Source: Ruminococcus sp. UBA3800 (GTDB taxonomy: Bacteria; Bacillota; Clostridia; Oscillospirales; Ruminococcaceae). From it: a stretch of DNA of 8,624 nt. This document shows positions 1 to 6,663 of the stretch, in pieces (positions within the stretch are counted from its first letter, which is position 1; every line of letters begins with the position of its first letter). The stretch spans positions 1 through 8,624 of the forward strand of contig DFEO01000071.1 in the NCBI GenBank assembly GCA_002368715.1, in the 5' to 3' direction. Below the pieces are notes generated by a model that saw only the letters and a list, made by a program, of their open reading frames with translations, was not told the origin of the DNA and searched no databases. The translations under genes and the position numbers were made by a program.

Positions 1-864
1 GAGCTTCTTGTTAAAGCGCCCACAGGGTACAGCTCTCTTGAGGGGACACTGGATAGAGATGTGCTGTCCTCCGGCACAGTGGGACTTGTCGGTTCGCCTG
101 TTGAGATAGAGCTTGAAGGCGCAAACGGGATAGTCACTTTTACTGTTGACACGCAGCAGCTCGGAGATATACCGTTTGAGAATCTGATCGTTTTGAAAAG
201 CGGTCACGGGATGAGCTTTGACGAGGTAGCCTCTGCCGTAAAGGACGATAAGATAAGCTTTGAGATAACTGAGTCTGATACATATATGCTGGTCGATTCC
301 TATCAGTGGCGGGCAGCCTGGGGAGATGTTGACCCGGAGCTTGAACACGAAACAGCGTTCAGGGTGGGAGATCTCGGCTTTTCGCTCACGATCCCGAAAG
401 GTGTTGCGCCTAACAGCGTTTCGGATTACTGGCACGCCGAGCATAACGGTGAACACCAGATGATGAGCAAACAGCTTATGCACCAGAACCAGCAGAAGGA
501 TGCTGATATCAAAGCAGAGCTGTATGCTTGGAGATATCCGAACGAAGAGGACGACTGCGATGACCCTGCGCCGTATATGAGCTTTGATGAGCGCATCGAG
601 CAGCTGCGGTCCATAGACAGCGATATAATAAAGATCGAGAGCACTAAGGAATGGGAGCTTGGCAATGGAAGAAAAGGCTTTGCTGTTGTTTTCCACTACC
701 CTGCCGATGCTGAAAAAGGGATCGGCGAACAGACGACTGTCGAGGGCTTTTATGAGTATTCCGATGATACATATATCCTGTATACTCTGACCTTTTACAG
801 TTATGAACAGGAAACTGTTGATGCTTGTCTGAAAAGCGTAGAAAGCTTTAAATATTATCAATAA
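1..864 (+). CDS. Hypothetical protein, C-terminal part (5' end outside window)
   Basis: The reading frame is open from the first base and stops with TAA at 862-864, giving 287 visible residues. The only early start candidate, GTG at 61, has no ribosome binding site at a useful distance, so this is most likely the tail of a longer protein. I do not recognise the family. The first ~100 residues look like alternating beta strands. After a tryptophan-rich stretch (YQWRAAWGD) comes a second segment that opens with GDLGFSLTIPKG and ends in a beta-rich region followed by a helix (ETVDACLKSVESFKYY). That ending resembles the closing strand-helix pattern of PsbP/Mog1-like domains found in many secreted Gram-positive lipoproteins. 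This is a pattern-level inference only; the signal peptide that would show export lies outside the window. The metY-type gene follows after 16 bases, so the two may be cotranscribed. Confidence 0.75.
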   Translation, partial: ELLVKAPTGYSSLEGTLDRDVLSSGTVGLVGSPVEIELEGANGIVTFTVDTQQLGDIPFENLIVLKSGHGMSFDEVASAVKDDKISFEITESDTYMLVDSYQWRAAWGDVDPELEHETAFRVGDLGFSLTIPKGVAPNSVSDYWHAEHNGEHQMMSKQLMHQNQQKDADIKAELYAWRYPNEEDDCDDPAPYMSFDERIEQLRSIDSDIIKIESTKEWELGNGRKGFAVVFHYPADAEKGIGEQTTVEGFYEYSDDTYILYTLTFYSYEQETVDACLKSVESFKYYQ

Positions 865-880
865 TGAAAGGATGTTTGAA

Positions 881-2146
881 ATGAAGTTTGAATCCAAATG
901 CCTTCACGAAGGCTACACACCAAAAAACGGAGAACCAAGAGTAGTTCCGATAGTTCAGAGCACGACATATGTTTATGATTCCACCGACGATGTGGCGGCG
1001 GTGTTTGACGACCCGACCAAGAGCCTTATCTATTCAAGATTTGAAAACCCGACCACCGATGCGGTAGAAAAGAAGATAGCCGCTCTCGAGGGCGGTGTCG
1101 CTGCAATGTGTACATCATCGGGACAGGCAGCTTCACTCTTGTCGATCCTTAATATCTGCGAAGCAGGCGACAGCTTTATCTCTTCGTCCTCTATCTACGG
1201 CGGAACTGTGAACCTGTTTGCTGTGACCCTGAAAAGGATGGGGATAGAGTGCATCTTCGTTGACGTTGATGCGACAAGAGAAGAGATCATGGCAGCCTTC
1301 AAGCCAAACACAAAGGCTGTTTTCGGTGAAACGATAGCAAACCCTGCTCTTACCGTTTTCGATATCGAGCTGTGGGCTGAATGCGCTCATGCAAACGGTG
1401 TGCCGCTTATCGTTGACAATACATTTGCAACACCTTACCTTTGCAGACCTATCGAGTGGGGCGCTGATATAGTTATCCACTCGACCTCAAAATATCTTGA
1501 CGGTCACGCTGTTCAGGTGGGCGGAGTTATCGTTGACAGCGGAAAGTTCGACTGGACACAGGGCAAATTCCCATGTATGACAGAGCCTGACGAGAGCTAC
1601 CACGGAACTGTATATACAGAGGCTTATCCCTTTGCGCCTTATATTGTTAAGGCAAGGATGCAGCTTATGAGAGATTTCGGCTGCTATCCTGCGGCTAACT
1701 CCTCTTTCCTGCTCAATCTCGGCATCGAGACACTGCCTGTCAGAATGGACAGATACTGTGAGAATGCTTTAAAGGTCGCACAGTTCCTGAAAAGCTCCGA
1801 CAAGATAGAGAGCATCACATTCCCTGCTCTTGAGGGTGACAGGTATCATGAGAAAGCTGTCAAGTATCTTGGCGGACGTTCTTCGGGTGTCATCTCGTTT
1901 GTGATAAAAGGCGGCAGAGATGCTGCTGTGAGGTTTATGGACAGCCTGAAGCTGGCGTCTAATGAGGTCCATGTTGCTGATATACGCACCTGTGTTCTTC
2001 ACCCTGCTTCCGCAACACACAGGCAGCTCACAGACGAACAGCTCGTTGCCTGCGGCATAAACGGCGGAATGGTAAGGTTCTCTGTGGGACTTGAAAATGT
2101 TGATGATATCATTGAAGATATAAAGACAGGCCTTGCGGCTGTATGA
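881..2146 (+). CDS. metY: O-acetylhomoserine sulfhydrylase (MetY-type PLP enzyme)
   Basis: This is a cytoplasmic PLP-dependent Cys/Met-metabolism transsulfuration-family enzyme. It most likely makes homocysteine from O-acetyl-L-homoserine and sulfide, in methionine synthesis by direct sulfhydrylation. Visible family marks, numbered from the chosen start, are YSR at 51-53 (phosphate contact from the partner subunit), SSGQAA from residue 79 (cofactor phosphate loop), VDNTFATP with Asp179 (pairs with the pyridine nitrogen), STSKYLDGH with Lys204 (Schiff-base lysine), HPASATHRQL, and VRFSVGLEN with Arg399 (substrate carboxylate). The length of 421 residues fits the O-acetylhomoserine branch, which is longer than typical cystathionine gamma-synthases (~380-400). 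I chose ATG 881 over the in-frame ATG 872 because GAAAGGA (866-872) lies 8 bases before 881 but overlaps 872. Methionine gamma-lyase is the main alternative and motifs alone do not fully exclude it. Confidence 0.9.
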   Translation: MKFESKCLHEGYTPKNGEPRVVPIVQSTTYVYDSTDDVAAVFDDPTKSLIYSRFENPTTDAVEKKIAALEGGVAAMCTSSGQAASLLSILNICEAGDSFISSSSIYGGTVNLFAVTLKRMGIECIFVDVDATREEIMAAFKPNTKAVFGETIANPALTVFDIELWAECAHANGVPLIVDNTFATPYLCRPIEWGADIVIHSTSKYLDGHAVQVGGVIVDSGKFDWTQGKFPCMTEPDESYHGTVYTEAYPFAPYIVKARMQLMRDFGCYPAANSSFLLNLGIETLPVRMDRYCENALKVAQFLKSSDKIESITFPALEGDRYHEKAVKYLGGRSSGVISFVIKGGRDAAVRFMDSLKLASNEVHVADIRTCVLHPASATHRQLTDEQLVACGINGGMVRFSVGLENVDDIIEDIKTGLAAV

Positions 2147-2155
2147 CAATGACAC

Positions 2156-2190
2156 AAAAAGCGGTATGCCCGAACCGAGCATACCGCTTA
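2156..2190. terminator. Bidirectional intrinsic terminator between convergent genes
   Basis: GCGGTATGC (2161-2169) is perfectly inverted as GCATACCGC (2179-2187) around a 9-base loop. Two flanking A-T pairs extend the stem to 11 base pairs. On the minus strand the stem is followed by TTTTT (complement of 2156-2160); on the plus strand it is followed by TTATATTATTT. It sits 9 bases after the metY-type stop and about 13 bases after the minus-strand helicase-loader stop, so it can end both converging transcripts. The uninterrupted T run suggests it is stronger on the minus strand. Confidence 0.88.
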
Positions 2191-2201
2191 TATTATTTCT
2201 C

Positions 2202-3185
2202 TTATTTTACCGAGTTTATCCTGAGGATCTGCCTTATATCCCTGCCGATAAACGGCATAGGTGCAAATTTCATTATTATTCTTGATATAAGCCGCTCATT
2301 GTACATCTCGTGAAGATCTCTTATACTGAGGTTTGTCGAGACGATCACAGGCTTATCCAGGTTCATTCGTCCGTTGATGATCTCATACAGCTTGGATTCT
2401 GTAAACTTGGTCCTGAACTCTGAGCCAAGGTCGTCAAGGATAACGAGATCGGCTGACATCAGAATATCCATCGTCTTTGAGTCAGATCTGCCAAAGTGCT
2501 CGTCCTCAAGCTGTGAAAACAAAGAAGGCACCGAGAAGAATACAACGCTTGACCCTTTTTTCATCACTTCTCCTGCGATACAGGAAGAAAGAAAGGTCTT
2601 GCCAAGCCCTGTGGGGCCGTAGAAAAACAGCGAGTCCGAATCGGCTCCGAATTCCTCGGCATATCCTTTGCAGTTATTATAAACGACAGTCATACGCTGT
2701 CTCGCATTGTCTCCGTCTATCACTTCATCGGGATAATAATCCAGCCTGAATTCTTCAAAGGAATGTATCTTCATCCCGCAAAGACCATTCAGATCTTCTA
2801 TCGTCAGCTTATTCAGCAGCTCAGTCAAGCACTGACAGCGCTCACCGTCACGGTAGCCGGTATCATGGCATTTAGGACAGGTGTAATGATAGTCGATATA
2901 ATCGGGAGAAAAGCCGTTTGAAACAAGTATCTCTGATATCGAACGGTTTATCCTTTCGGTCTCGTCACGAAGCTTATATACAGCCTCGGAAGTGCTTGCG
3001 TTCCCGGAGCCTATTGATCTTAATAATTCAAACCTTTTCTTATCAAGCGTCCCGAGCATCGTTTTTATCTCGGGAGCTATTGAAAAAGCGATGAGCGATC
3101 TGTCACGCTGCTCTGTTTCAGCGGTGATCCTTCGCTTCCTCAATATCTCGTGCGCCCTTTCGGCTGCGTTTCTGGTATATTTCAT
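2202..3185 (-). CDS. DnaI/DnaC-type AAA+ replicative helicase loader
   Basis: This 327-residue cytoplasmic ATPase is expected to load the replicative helicase onto DNA at initiation or restart. The N-terminal ~100 residues are charged and helical. A cysteine cluster follows: CPKC at 103-106 and CQC at 117-119, a likely zinc site in the helicase-binding half. The AAA+ domain fills the rest: Walker A GPTGLGKT at 190-197 (Lys196), Walker B LVILDD ending at Asp251-Asp252, sensor-1 STN at 283-285, and arginines at 298 and 302 in NERLISRI, one probably the arginine finger. The ATG at 3185 is preceded by GGAGA (complement of 3191-3195) at 5 bases. Its partner gene ends 15 bases upstream, and a DnaB-like/DnaI pairing matches the dnaB-dnaI order of Bacillus. 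IstB transposase helpers share this ATPase fold, but no transposase gene is nearby and the cysteine-containing N-terminus fits DnaI better. I leave the symbol blank because dnaC means different genes in different species. Confidence 0.88.
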   Translation of the reverse strand: MKYTRNAAERAHEILRKRRITAETEQRDRSLIAFSIAPEIKTMLGTLDKKRFELLRSIGSGNASTSEAVYKLRDETERINRSISEILVSNGFSPDYIDYHYTCPKCHDTGYRDGERCQCLTELLNKLTIEDLNGLCGMKIHSFEEFRLDYYPDEVIDGDNARQRMTVVYNNCKGYAEEFGADSDSLFFYGPTGLGKTFLSSCIAGEVMKKGSSVVFFSVPSLFSQLEDEHFGRSDSKTMDILMSADLVILDDLGSEFRTKFTESKLYEIINGRMNLDKPVIVSTNLSIRDLHEMYNERLISRIIMKFAPMPFIGRDIRQILRINSVK

Positions 3186-3200
3186 ATCTGTCTCCGTTCG

Positions 3201-4199
3201 TCAGACTTTTTTCGCCTTGCTAAGGTCAAATCCTCTCGCAAAGCGCTCAAATTCATCAAGGTCATAGGAAGCTGAACTGCTTTTTGATGTTTCGGCCTTT
3301 CGGCTCTTGAACTTTGTATCCTCCTCACTGACCTGAGCAGGGGTCGAAATGCTCTTTGATGCCCAGTTGGTAAGGATAGAGTTCACATATTTGAAATTGA
3401 GCTTATTAGTGTTGTCCATGCACTTGTTATAGGCTATCTCCAGCATCTCGATAGTAAAGCCCATTTCCTGCCACGATCTTATGTATTCCACCTGAGTCGG
3501 TGTTGGCTTTGTAGTTATGCCGAAGGCTCTTAAACACCTGTTCTGATAATCCAGCGCCGCACTGGCTCTGATTATCTCCTTTTCTATCTGCTCATAAGTA
3601 GTGATATCCTTTTCATACCAGCTCTTCATCACCTGAACAAGGTAAGCCACCCTCGTCTTTTCCAGCATAAAGCAATACTGCGCTGTAAGAAGAATAGAAG
3701 GAACCGAAAAGCCATAATATTCATAAAGAGCGATAAGCTCTCCCTGCTCGGTGGAATTTATTGTTCGCTTTAAAACGGTCTGTATCTCGTTAAGAAGATG
3801 CGCAAGGTCCTTATCGCTTTTGGTCTTCTCGAGTATCTCCGAATTTGTATATCTTATCGCAAGCTTTCTGCTGACATTAGCCGCTGTGGGATCGATAGCC
3901 TTTACAGTGCCTACCCTTTCGGCTTTAGGCACATCAGCGTCAGCAGCCTGAGTGACAGCACCGGCTGACGAAAGAACGCCGCAGCCCTGCCAGTATCTGA
4001 AAGCATCGTCTACAACGCTTTCGCTGACACCGCACGATAAAGCTATCTGTGCGCCATCAAGCTCGTGAGAATTCTGAGCAAGAGCAAAGATAAGCACCTT
4101 CAGGAAAGCTCCGTCACACAGCTTCAGGTGGTCGTTTGCAACAGTTGACGGAACGCTGAAAACGCTTCCCCATTTATCACAGTCAAAATAATACTTCAT
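3201..4199 (-). CDS. DnaB/DnaD-family replication initiation protein with two DnaD-type domains
   Basis: This 332-residue protein belongs to the DnaD/DnaB primosome family of Firmicutes, which acts in helicase loading at the origin and at restart sites. Residues ~10-80 look like a winged-helix DDBH1-type domain. Two DDBH2-type domains follow, each ending in the family Y-x3-[I/V]-x3-W signature: YLVQVMKSW at 186-194 and YVNSILTNW at 271-279. The C-terminus is a Ser/Lys-rich linker and a short acidic/aromatic tail (YDLDEFERFARGFDL), possibly a partner-binding peptide. One DDBH1 plus two DDBH2 domains is the layout of Bacillus DnaB rather than DnaD, which has one DDBH2. I chose ATG 4199 over the in-frame GTG 4217: GGAAGG (complement of 4205-4210) lies 5 bases before 4199, whereas GTG 4217 has no ribosome binding site and would lie only ~9 bases after the predicted transcription start. 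The loader gene follows 15 bases downstream. Confidence 0.85.
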   Translation of the reverse strand: MKYYFDCDKWGSVFSVPSTVANDHLKLCDGAFLKVLIFALAQNSHELDGAQIALSCGVSESVVDDAFRYWQGCGVLSSAGAVTQAADADVPKAERVGTVKAIDPTAANVSRKLAIRYTNSEILEKTKSDKDLAHLLNEIQTVLKRTINSTEQGELIALYEYYGFSVPSILLTAQYCFMLEKTRVAYLVQVMKSWYEKDITTYEQIEKEIIRASAALDYQNRCLRAFGITTKPTPTQVEYIRSWQEMGFTIEMLEIAYNKCMDNTNKLNFKYVNSILTNWASKSISTPAQVSEEDTKFKSRKAETSKSSSASYDLDEFERFARGFDLSKAKKV

Positions 4200-4232
4200 A
4201 AAATCCTTCCAGTACACAATTAGTCATATAGA

Positions 4233-4261
4233 ATTATAGCACAAAAGCTTCAGATTGTAAA
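4233..4261 (-). promoter_or_regulatory. Sigma-A promoter for the DnaB-like/DnaI-like operon
   Basis: Read on the minus strand, TTTACA (complement of 4256-4261) is followed by a 17-base spacer and TATAAT (complement of 4233-4238). TGC directly before the -10 box makes an extended -10. The transcript should start near 4226, leaving a leader of ~27 bases before ATG 4199. An alternative -35, TTGACT (complement of 4263-4268), would need a 24-base spacer and is less likely. Confidence 0.8.
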
Positions 4262-4262
4262 G

Positions 4263-4378
4263 AGTCAACAGCAAAGATGTTTTAAAATGACCGTGTGAAA
4301 AAGGTGCAGGACGGGCTGAGAAAACAAGGTGAAAAGCAATGGCGGAAAAATGAGCGATTTGTTTAAAAAATGTTGACT
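4263..4378. repeat. 8-bp inverted repeat bracketing the core of the divergent intergenic region
   Basis: AGTCAACA at 4263-4270 is the exact reverse complement of TGTTGACT at 4371-4378. The right copy contains the -35 hexamer of the manA promoter; the left copy lies just upstream of the -35 of the opposite promoter. The 100 bases between the copies hold no open gene and no convincing hairpin, only A-rich sequence including TTTTAAAA. Because TTGACT is close to a -35 consensus, the match may be chance or a leftover second minus-strand -35 rather than a regulator site. Confidence 0.3.
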
Positions 4379-4401
4379 TGAATAATAAAATGTGGTATTA
4401 T
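4373..4401 (+). promoter_or_regulatory. Sigma-A promoter for the manA operon
   Basis: TTGACT (4373-4378), a 17-base spacer and TATTAT (4396-4401), with TGG just before the -10 box as an extended -10. Transcription should begin around 4407-4409, giving a leader of ~46 bases before the manA ATG. It is the only strong plus-strand promoter seen ahead of the five genes from manA to ilvD, whose intergenic gaps are short. Confidence 0.82.
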
Positions 4402-4426
4402 ATATAGGTAAAATTGTGTCTACCGG

Positions 4427-4448
4427 AAGGAGGATCACCTACGGGTGA
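4427..4448 (+). promoter_or_regulatory. Shine-Dalgarno plus spacer hairpin in the manA leader
   Basis: AAGGAGG (4427-4433) is a perfect ribosome binding site, but it lies 21 bases before the manA ATG (4455), much too far for normal use. Between them TCACC (4435-4439) pairs with GGTGA (4444-4448) across a TACG loop, that is C(UACG)G, one of the very stable UNCG tetraloops. If folded, the 14-base hairpin is removed from the spacer and the effective distance becomes ~7 bases. No other ATG, GTG or TTG in the manA frame lies near the site. Confidence 0.7.
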
Positions 4449-4454
4449 ATTTTT

Positions 4455-5420
4455 ATGGCTTTATTTAAACTTGAGCCCGCTTTTAAAGACTATCTTTGGG
4501 GCGGGACCAGACTGAGAGATGAATATGGAAAGAAATGTGACTTTGACAAGGTCGCTGAGAGCTGGGAGCTTTCGTGTCACAAAGACGGCGAGAGCATTAT
4601 AGCAGACGGCAGGTTCAAGGGGATGACACTTTCCGAGTATATCAGAAAGGAAGGGAAAACGGTCCTTGGAACAGCCTGTGAAAGGTTTGAGAGCTTTCCT
4701 ATACTTATCAAGCTTATAGATGCAAAGGACAACCTTTCCGTTCAGGTACACCCGGACAACGAATACGCTCAGCGTGTCGAGGGTGAATACGGCAAGACCG
4801 AGATGTGGTATGTCGTTGACTGTGACGAAGGAGCGGAGCTTCTGTACGGCTTCAAGCATGAGATAAGCAAGGAAGAGTTTGCCCGCAGGATAATGGACAA
4901 CACACTTTTAGAGGTCACAAACAACGTTCCCGTTCATAAGGGCGATGTGTTCTTTATCAGATCGGGGACACTTCATGCTATCGGCAAGGGGATCCTTATC
5001 GCCGAGATACAGCAGAATTCAAACACTACCTACCGCATCTATGACTATGGCCGTGTAGGCAAGGACGGCAAGCCCAGAGAGCTGCATATCGAAAAGGCGA
5101 AGGAAGTAACAAAGCTGGCTCCTGCCGAGCAGTATCCCGAAACACCTGTCGAGCAGAAAGACGGCTATGATATAAAGCTTCTTTCAAAGTGTGAATACTT
5201 TACAACATACAGGGTGAACGTTTCGGATAAGGCGGAGCTTGCAGCGGATGAGACAAGTTTCAACAGCATCCTTGTTCTTGAAGGCGAGCCTGTTATCACC
5301 TGTGGAGATGAGAGCATTTCGGCTGTAAAGGGCGACAGCGTTTTCCTGAGTGCAGGGAGCGGCAGCTATACAGTCAGCGGCAAGTGCTCGTTCGTGCTTA
5401 CTAAGATAGATCAGGAGTAG
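4455..5420 (+). CDS. manA: Mannose-6-phosphate isomerase, class I
   Basis: This zinc-dependent cytoplasmic cupin enzyme interconverts mannose 6-phosphate and fructose 6-phosphate, linking mannose use and mannosyl-precursor supply to glycolysis. The N-terminus has the family opening (LEPAFKDYLWGGTRL) and AESWELS near residue 35. The expected metal ligands are visible: Gln97 and His99 in QVHPDN, Glu116 in KTEMWYV, and His174 in GTLHAIGKG. The segment TTYRIYDYGR (191-200) is the conserved active-site strand. At 321 residues it matches the short Bacillus-type enzymes rather than the ~390-residue enterobacterial ones. The start is fixed by homology of the N-terminus, even though its ribosome binding site is 21 bases away with a hairpin between. 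It is the first gene after a strong promoter, and its last codons contain the ribosome binding site of the next gene, so the two are probably translationally linked. Confidence 0.93.
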   Translation: MALFKLEPAFKDYLWGGTRLRDEYGKKCDFDKVAESWELSCHKDGESIIADGRFKGMTLSEYIRKEGKTVLGTACERFESFPILIKLIDAKDNLSVQVHPDNEYAQRVEGEYGKTEMWYVVDCDEGAELLYGFKHEISKEEFARRIMDNTLLEVTNNVPVHKGDVFFIRSGTLHAIGKGILIAEIQQNSNTTYRIYDYGRVGKDGKPRELHIEKAKEVTKLAPAEQYPETPVEQKDGYDIKLLSKCEYFTTYRVNVSDKAELAADETSFNSILVLEGEPVITCGDESISAVKGDSVFLSAGSGSYTVSGKCSFVLTKIDQE

Positions 5421-5424
5421 GATG

Positions 5425-5682
5425 ATGTTTGGAAATCTGAAACTTAACCTCGCAAAGGAGATAGGCGAGATCGGCGCTCTCGTTGTCGCTGTTGTGCTTG
5501 CGATAGTCTTTGATCTGGGGTTCTGGATAGGGCTTCTGATTTTTATAGGACTTGAGATACTGTATCTGGTGATATACAGCGTTTGCGAGAAGAAATTTGC
5601 AAAGCCCGAACCTCAAAAGCCCAAGGAGGAAATAAACTTCCACGAATATGATGACGAGGAAGAAACAGAAGAAGAAAAATAA
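5425..5682 (+). CDS. Small two-helix membrane protein with acidic tail, function unknown
   Basis: This 85-residue protein starts 4 bases after the manA stop. AGGAG (5413-5417), inside the end of manA, lies 7 bases before ATG 5425; ATG 5422 is also in frame but only 4 bases from it. I do not recognise the family. An N-terminal amphipathic stretch (FGNLKLNLAKEIGEIG) leads into two hydrophobic segments at roughly residues 16-31 and 34-53, joined by a tight turn around FDLGFW, enough for a hairpin in the membrane. The remaining ~30 residues are soluble: Lys/Pro-rich first, then strongly acidic (EYDDEEETEEEK). It contains no recognisable catalytic motif. Tight packing between manA and glcK shows cotranscription, but that does not prove a role in sugar metabolism. 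Confidence 0.75.
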   Translation: MFGNLKLNLAKEIGEIGALVVAVVLAIVFDLGFWIGLLIFIGLEILYLVIYSVCEKKFAKPEPQKPKEEINFHEYDDEEETEEEK

Positions 5683-5700
5683 TTATATGGAGGAACATAT

Positions 5701-6660
5701 ATGAAATACTATATCGGCATTGATCTTGGAGGGACCAATATCAAAGCAGGTGTTGTAAATGAGAATTTTGAGATAATCTCAAAATCCACCTGCAAGACAA
5801 ACCTTCCGAGACCTGCAGAGGATATCTGCAGAGACATGGCAAAGGTCGCTCTTGAAGCTACAAAGCAGGCGGGACTCACAGAGGATGAGATCGAATCCGT
5901 CGGCATCGGAACACCCGGAACTGCAAACTCCGAAACAGGAGTTATCGAGTATTCAAACAATCTCGGGTTCCTTAACTTCCCGGTCGTAAAGCTTATGCAG
6001 ACCTTTATCAACAAGCCGTGCTTTGTTGAGAACGATGCAAATGCGGCTGCCTACGGTGAGTTTGTGGCAGGAGCTGCAAAGGGCGCCAACGATGCTGTGT
6101 GCATAACGCTCGGAACAGGAGTCGGCGGCGGTATCATTATCGGAGGCAAGATCTATTCAGGCTTCAACTTTGCCGGAGCCGAGATAGGCCACACCGTAAT
6201 TGACCCCAACGGTCCAGAATGTACCTGCGGAAGAAAGGGCTGCTTTGAAGTGTTCTCATCTGCAACAGGACTTGTCAGAATGACAAAGGAAGCGATGTTT
6301 GAGGACAAGACCTCGATCATGTGGAAGATGAACGATGAGGACGGAAAGGTGTCTGCAAGAACTGCCTTCAACGCTATGAGAGCAGGTGACAGAGCAGGAA
6401 AAGAGGTCGTTGACAAATATATAAGATATCTTGCCTGCGGAATAACGAACACTATTAACATTTTCCAGCCAGATATCCTGTGCATTGGCGGCGGCGTGTG
6501 CAACGAAGGAGATCCGCTGCTGCTCCCGCTCAAGGAACTGGTCGCAAAGGAAGTCTATACCAAAAACTCCGAGAGAAACACAGAGATCGTTATTGCAAAG
6601 CTTGGAAATGATGCAGGCATCATAGGTGCTGCATTCTTAGGACTTAATAAGGAGAGATAG
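5701..6660 (+). CDS. glcK: ROK-family glucokinase
   Basis: This 319-residue cytoplasmic sugar kinase probably phosphorylates glucose to glucose 6-phosphate with ATP, as expected where glucose is released from oligosaccharides inside the cell. Motifs in order are DLGGTN at 8-13 (ATP phosphate loop), GIGTPG at 68-73, ENDANAAAYGE with catalytic Asp112, LGTGVGGGI at 137-145, and EIGH with His164 followed by CTCGRKGCFE with Cys174, Cys176 and Cys181, the ROK zinc site. CIGGGV near 261 is the C-terminal nucleotide-binding strand. The length and absence of an N-terminal helix-turn-helix mark a kinase, not a ROK repressor. GGAGG (5689-5693) lies 7 bases before the ATG. Its specificity could extend to mannose or N-acetylated sugars; the manA neighbour makes mannose plausible, but sequence alone cannot decide. 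Confidence 0.92.
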   Translation: MKYYIGIDLGGTNIKAGVVNENFEIISKSTCKTNLPRPAEDICRDMAKVALEATKQAGLTEDEIESVGIGTPGTANSETGVIEYSNNLGFLNFPVVKLMQTFINKPCFVENDANAAAYGEFVAGAAKGANDAVCITLGTGVGGGIIIGGKIYSGFNFAGAEIGHTVIDPNGPECTCGRKGCFEVFSSATGLVRMTKEAMFEDKTSIMWKMNDEDGKVSARTAFNAMRAGDRAGKEVVDKYIRYLACGITNTINIFQPDILCIGGGVCNEGDPLLLPLKELVAKEVYTKNSERNTEIVIAKLGNDAGIIGAAFLGLNKER

Positions 6661-6663
6661 ATC

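Noticed and set aside
61..864. A complete 267-residue gene starting at GTG 61.
   Set aside because: No ribosome binding site lies at a suitable distance, and the same frame stays open to the window edge with protein-like sequence, so the true start is upstream.
2202..3185. The AAA+ ATPase as an IstB-type helper of an insertion sequence.
   Set aside because: There is no IstA-like transposase and no terminal inverted repeats nearby. The N-terminal CPxC/CxC region and the adjacent DnaB/DnaD-family gene point to a chromosomal helicase loader.
5648..5704. An 18-codon lysine-rich reading frame overlapping the end of the small membrane-protein gene, whose TGA stop overlaps the glcK start (ATGA at 5701-5704).
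   Set aside because: Its nearest strong ribosome binding sequence (AAGGAGGA, 5623-5630) is 17 bases from the ATG. The lysine bias is what an acidic GAA/GAG/GAT-rich gene gives when read in another frame, and glcK has its own well-placed GGAGG.
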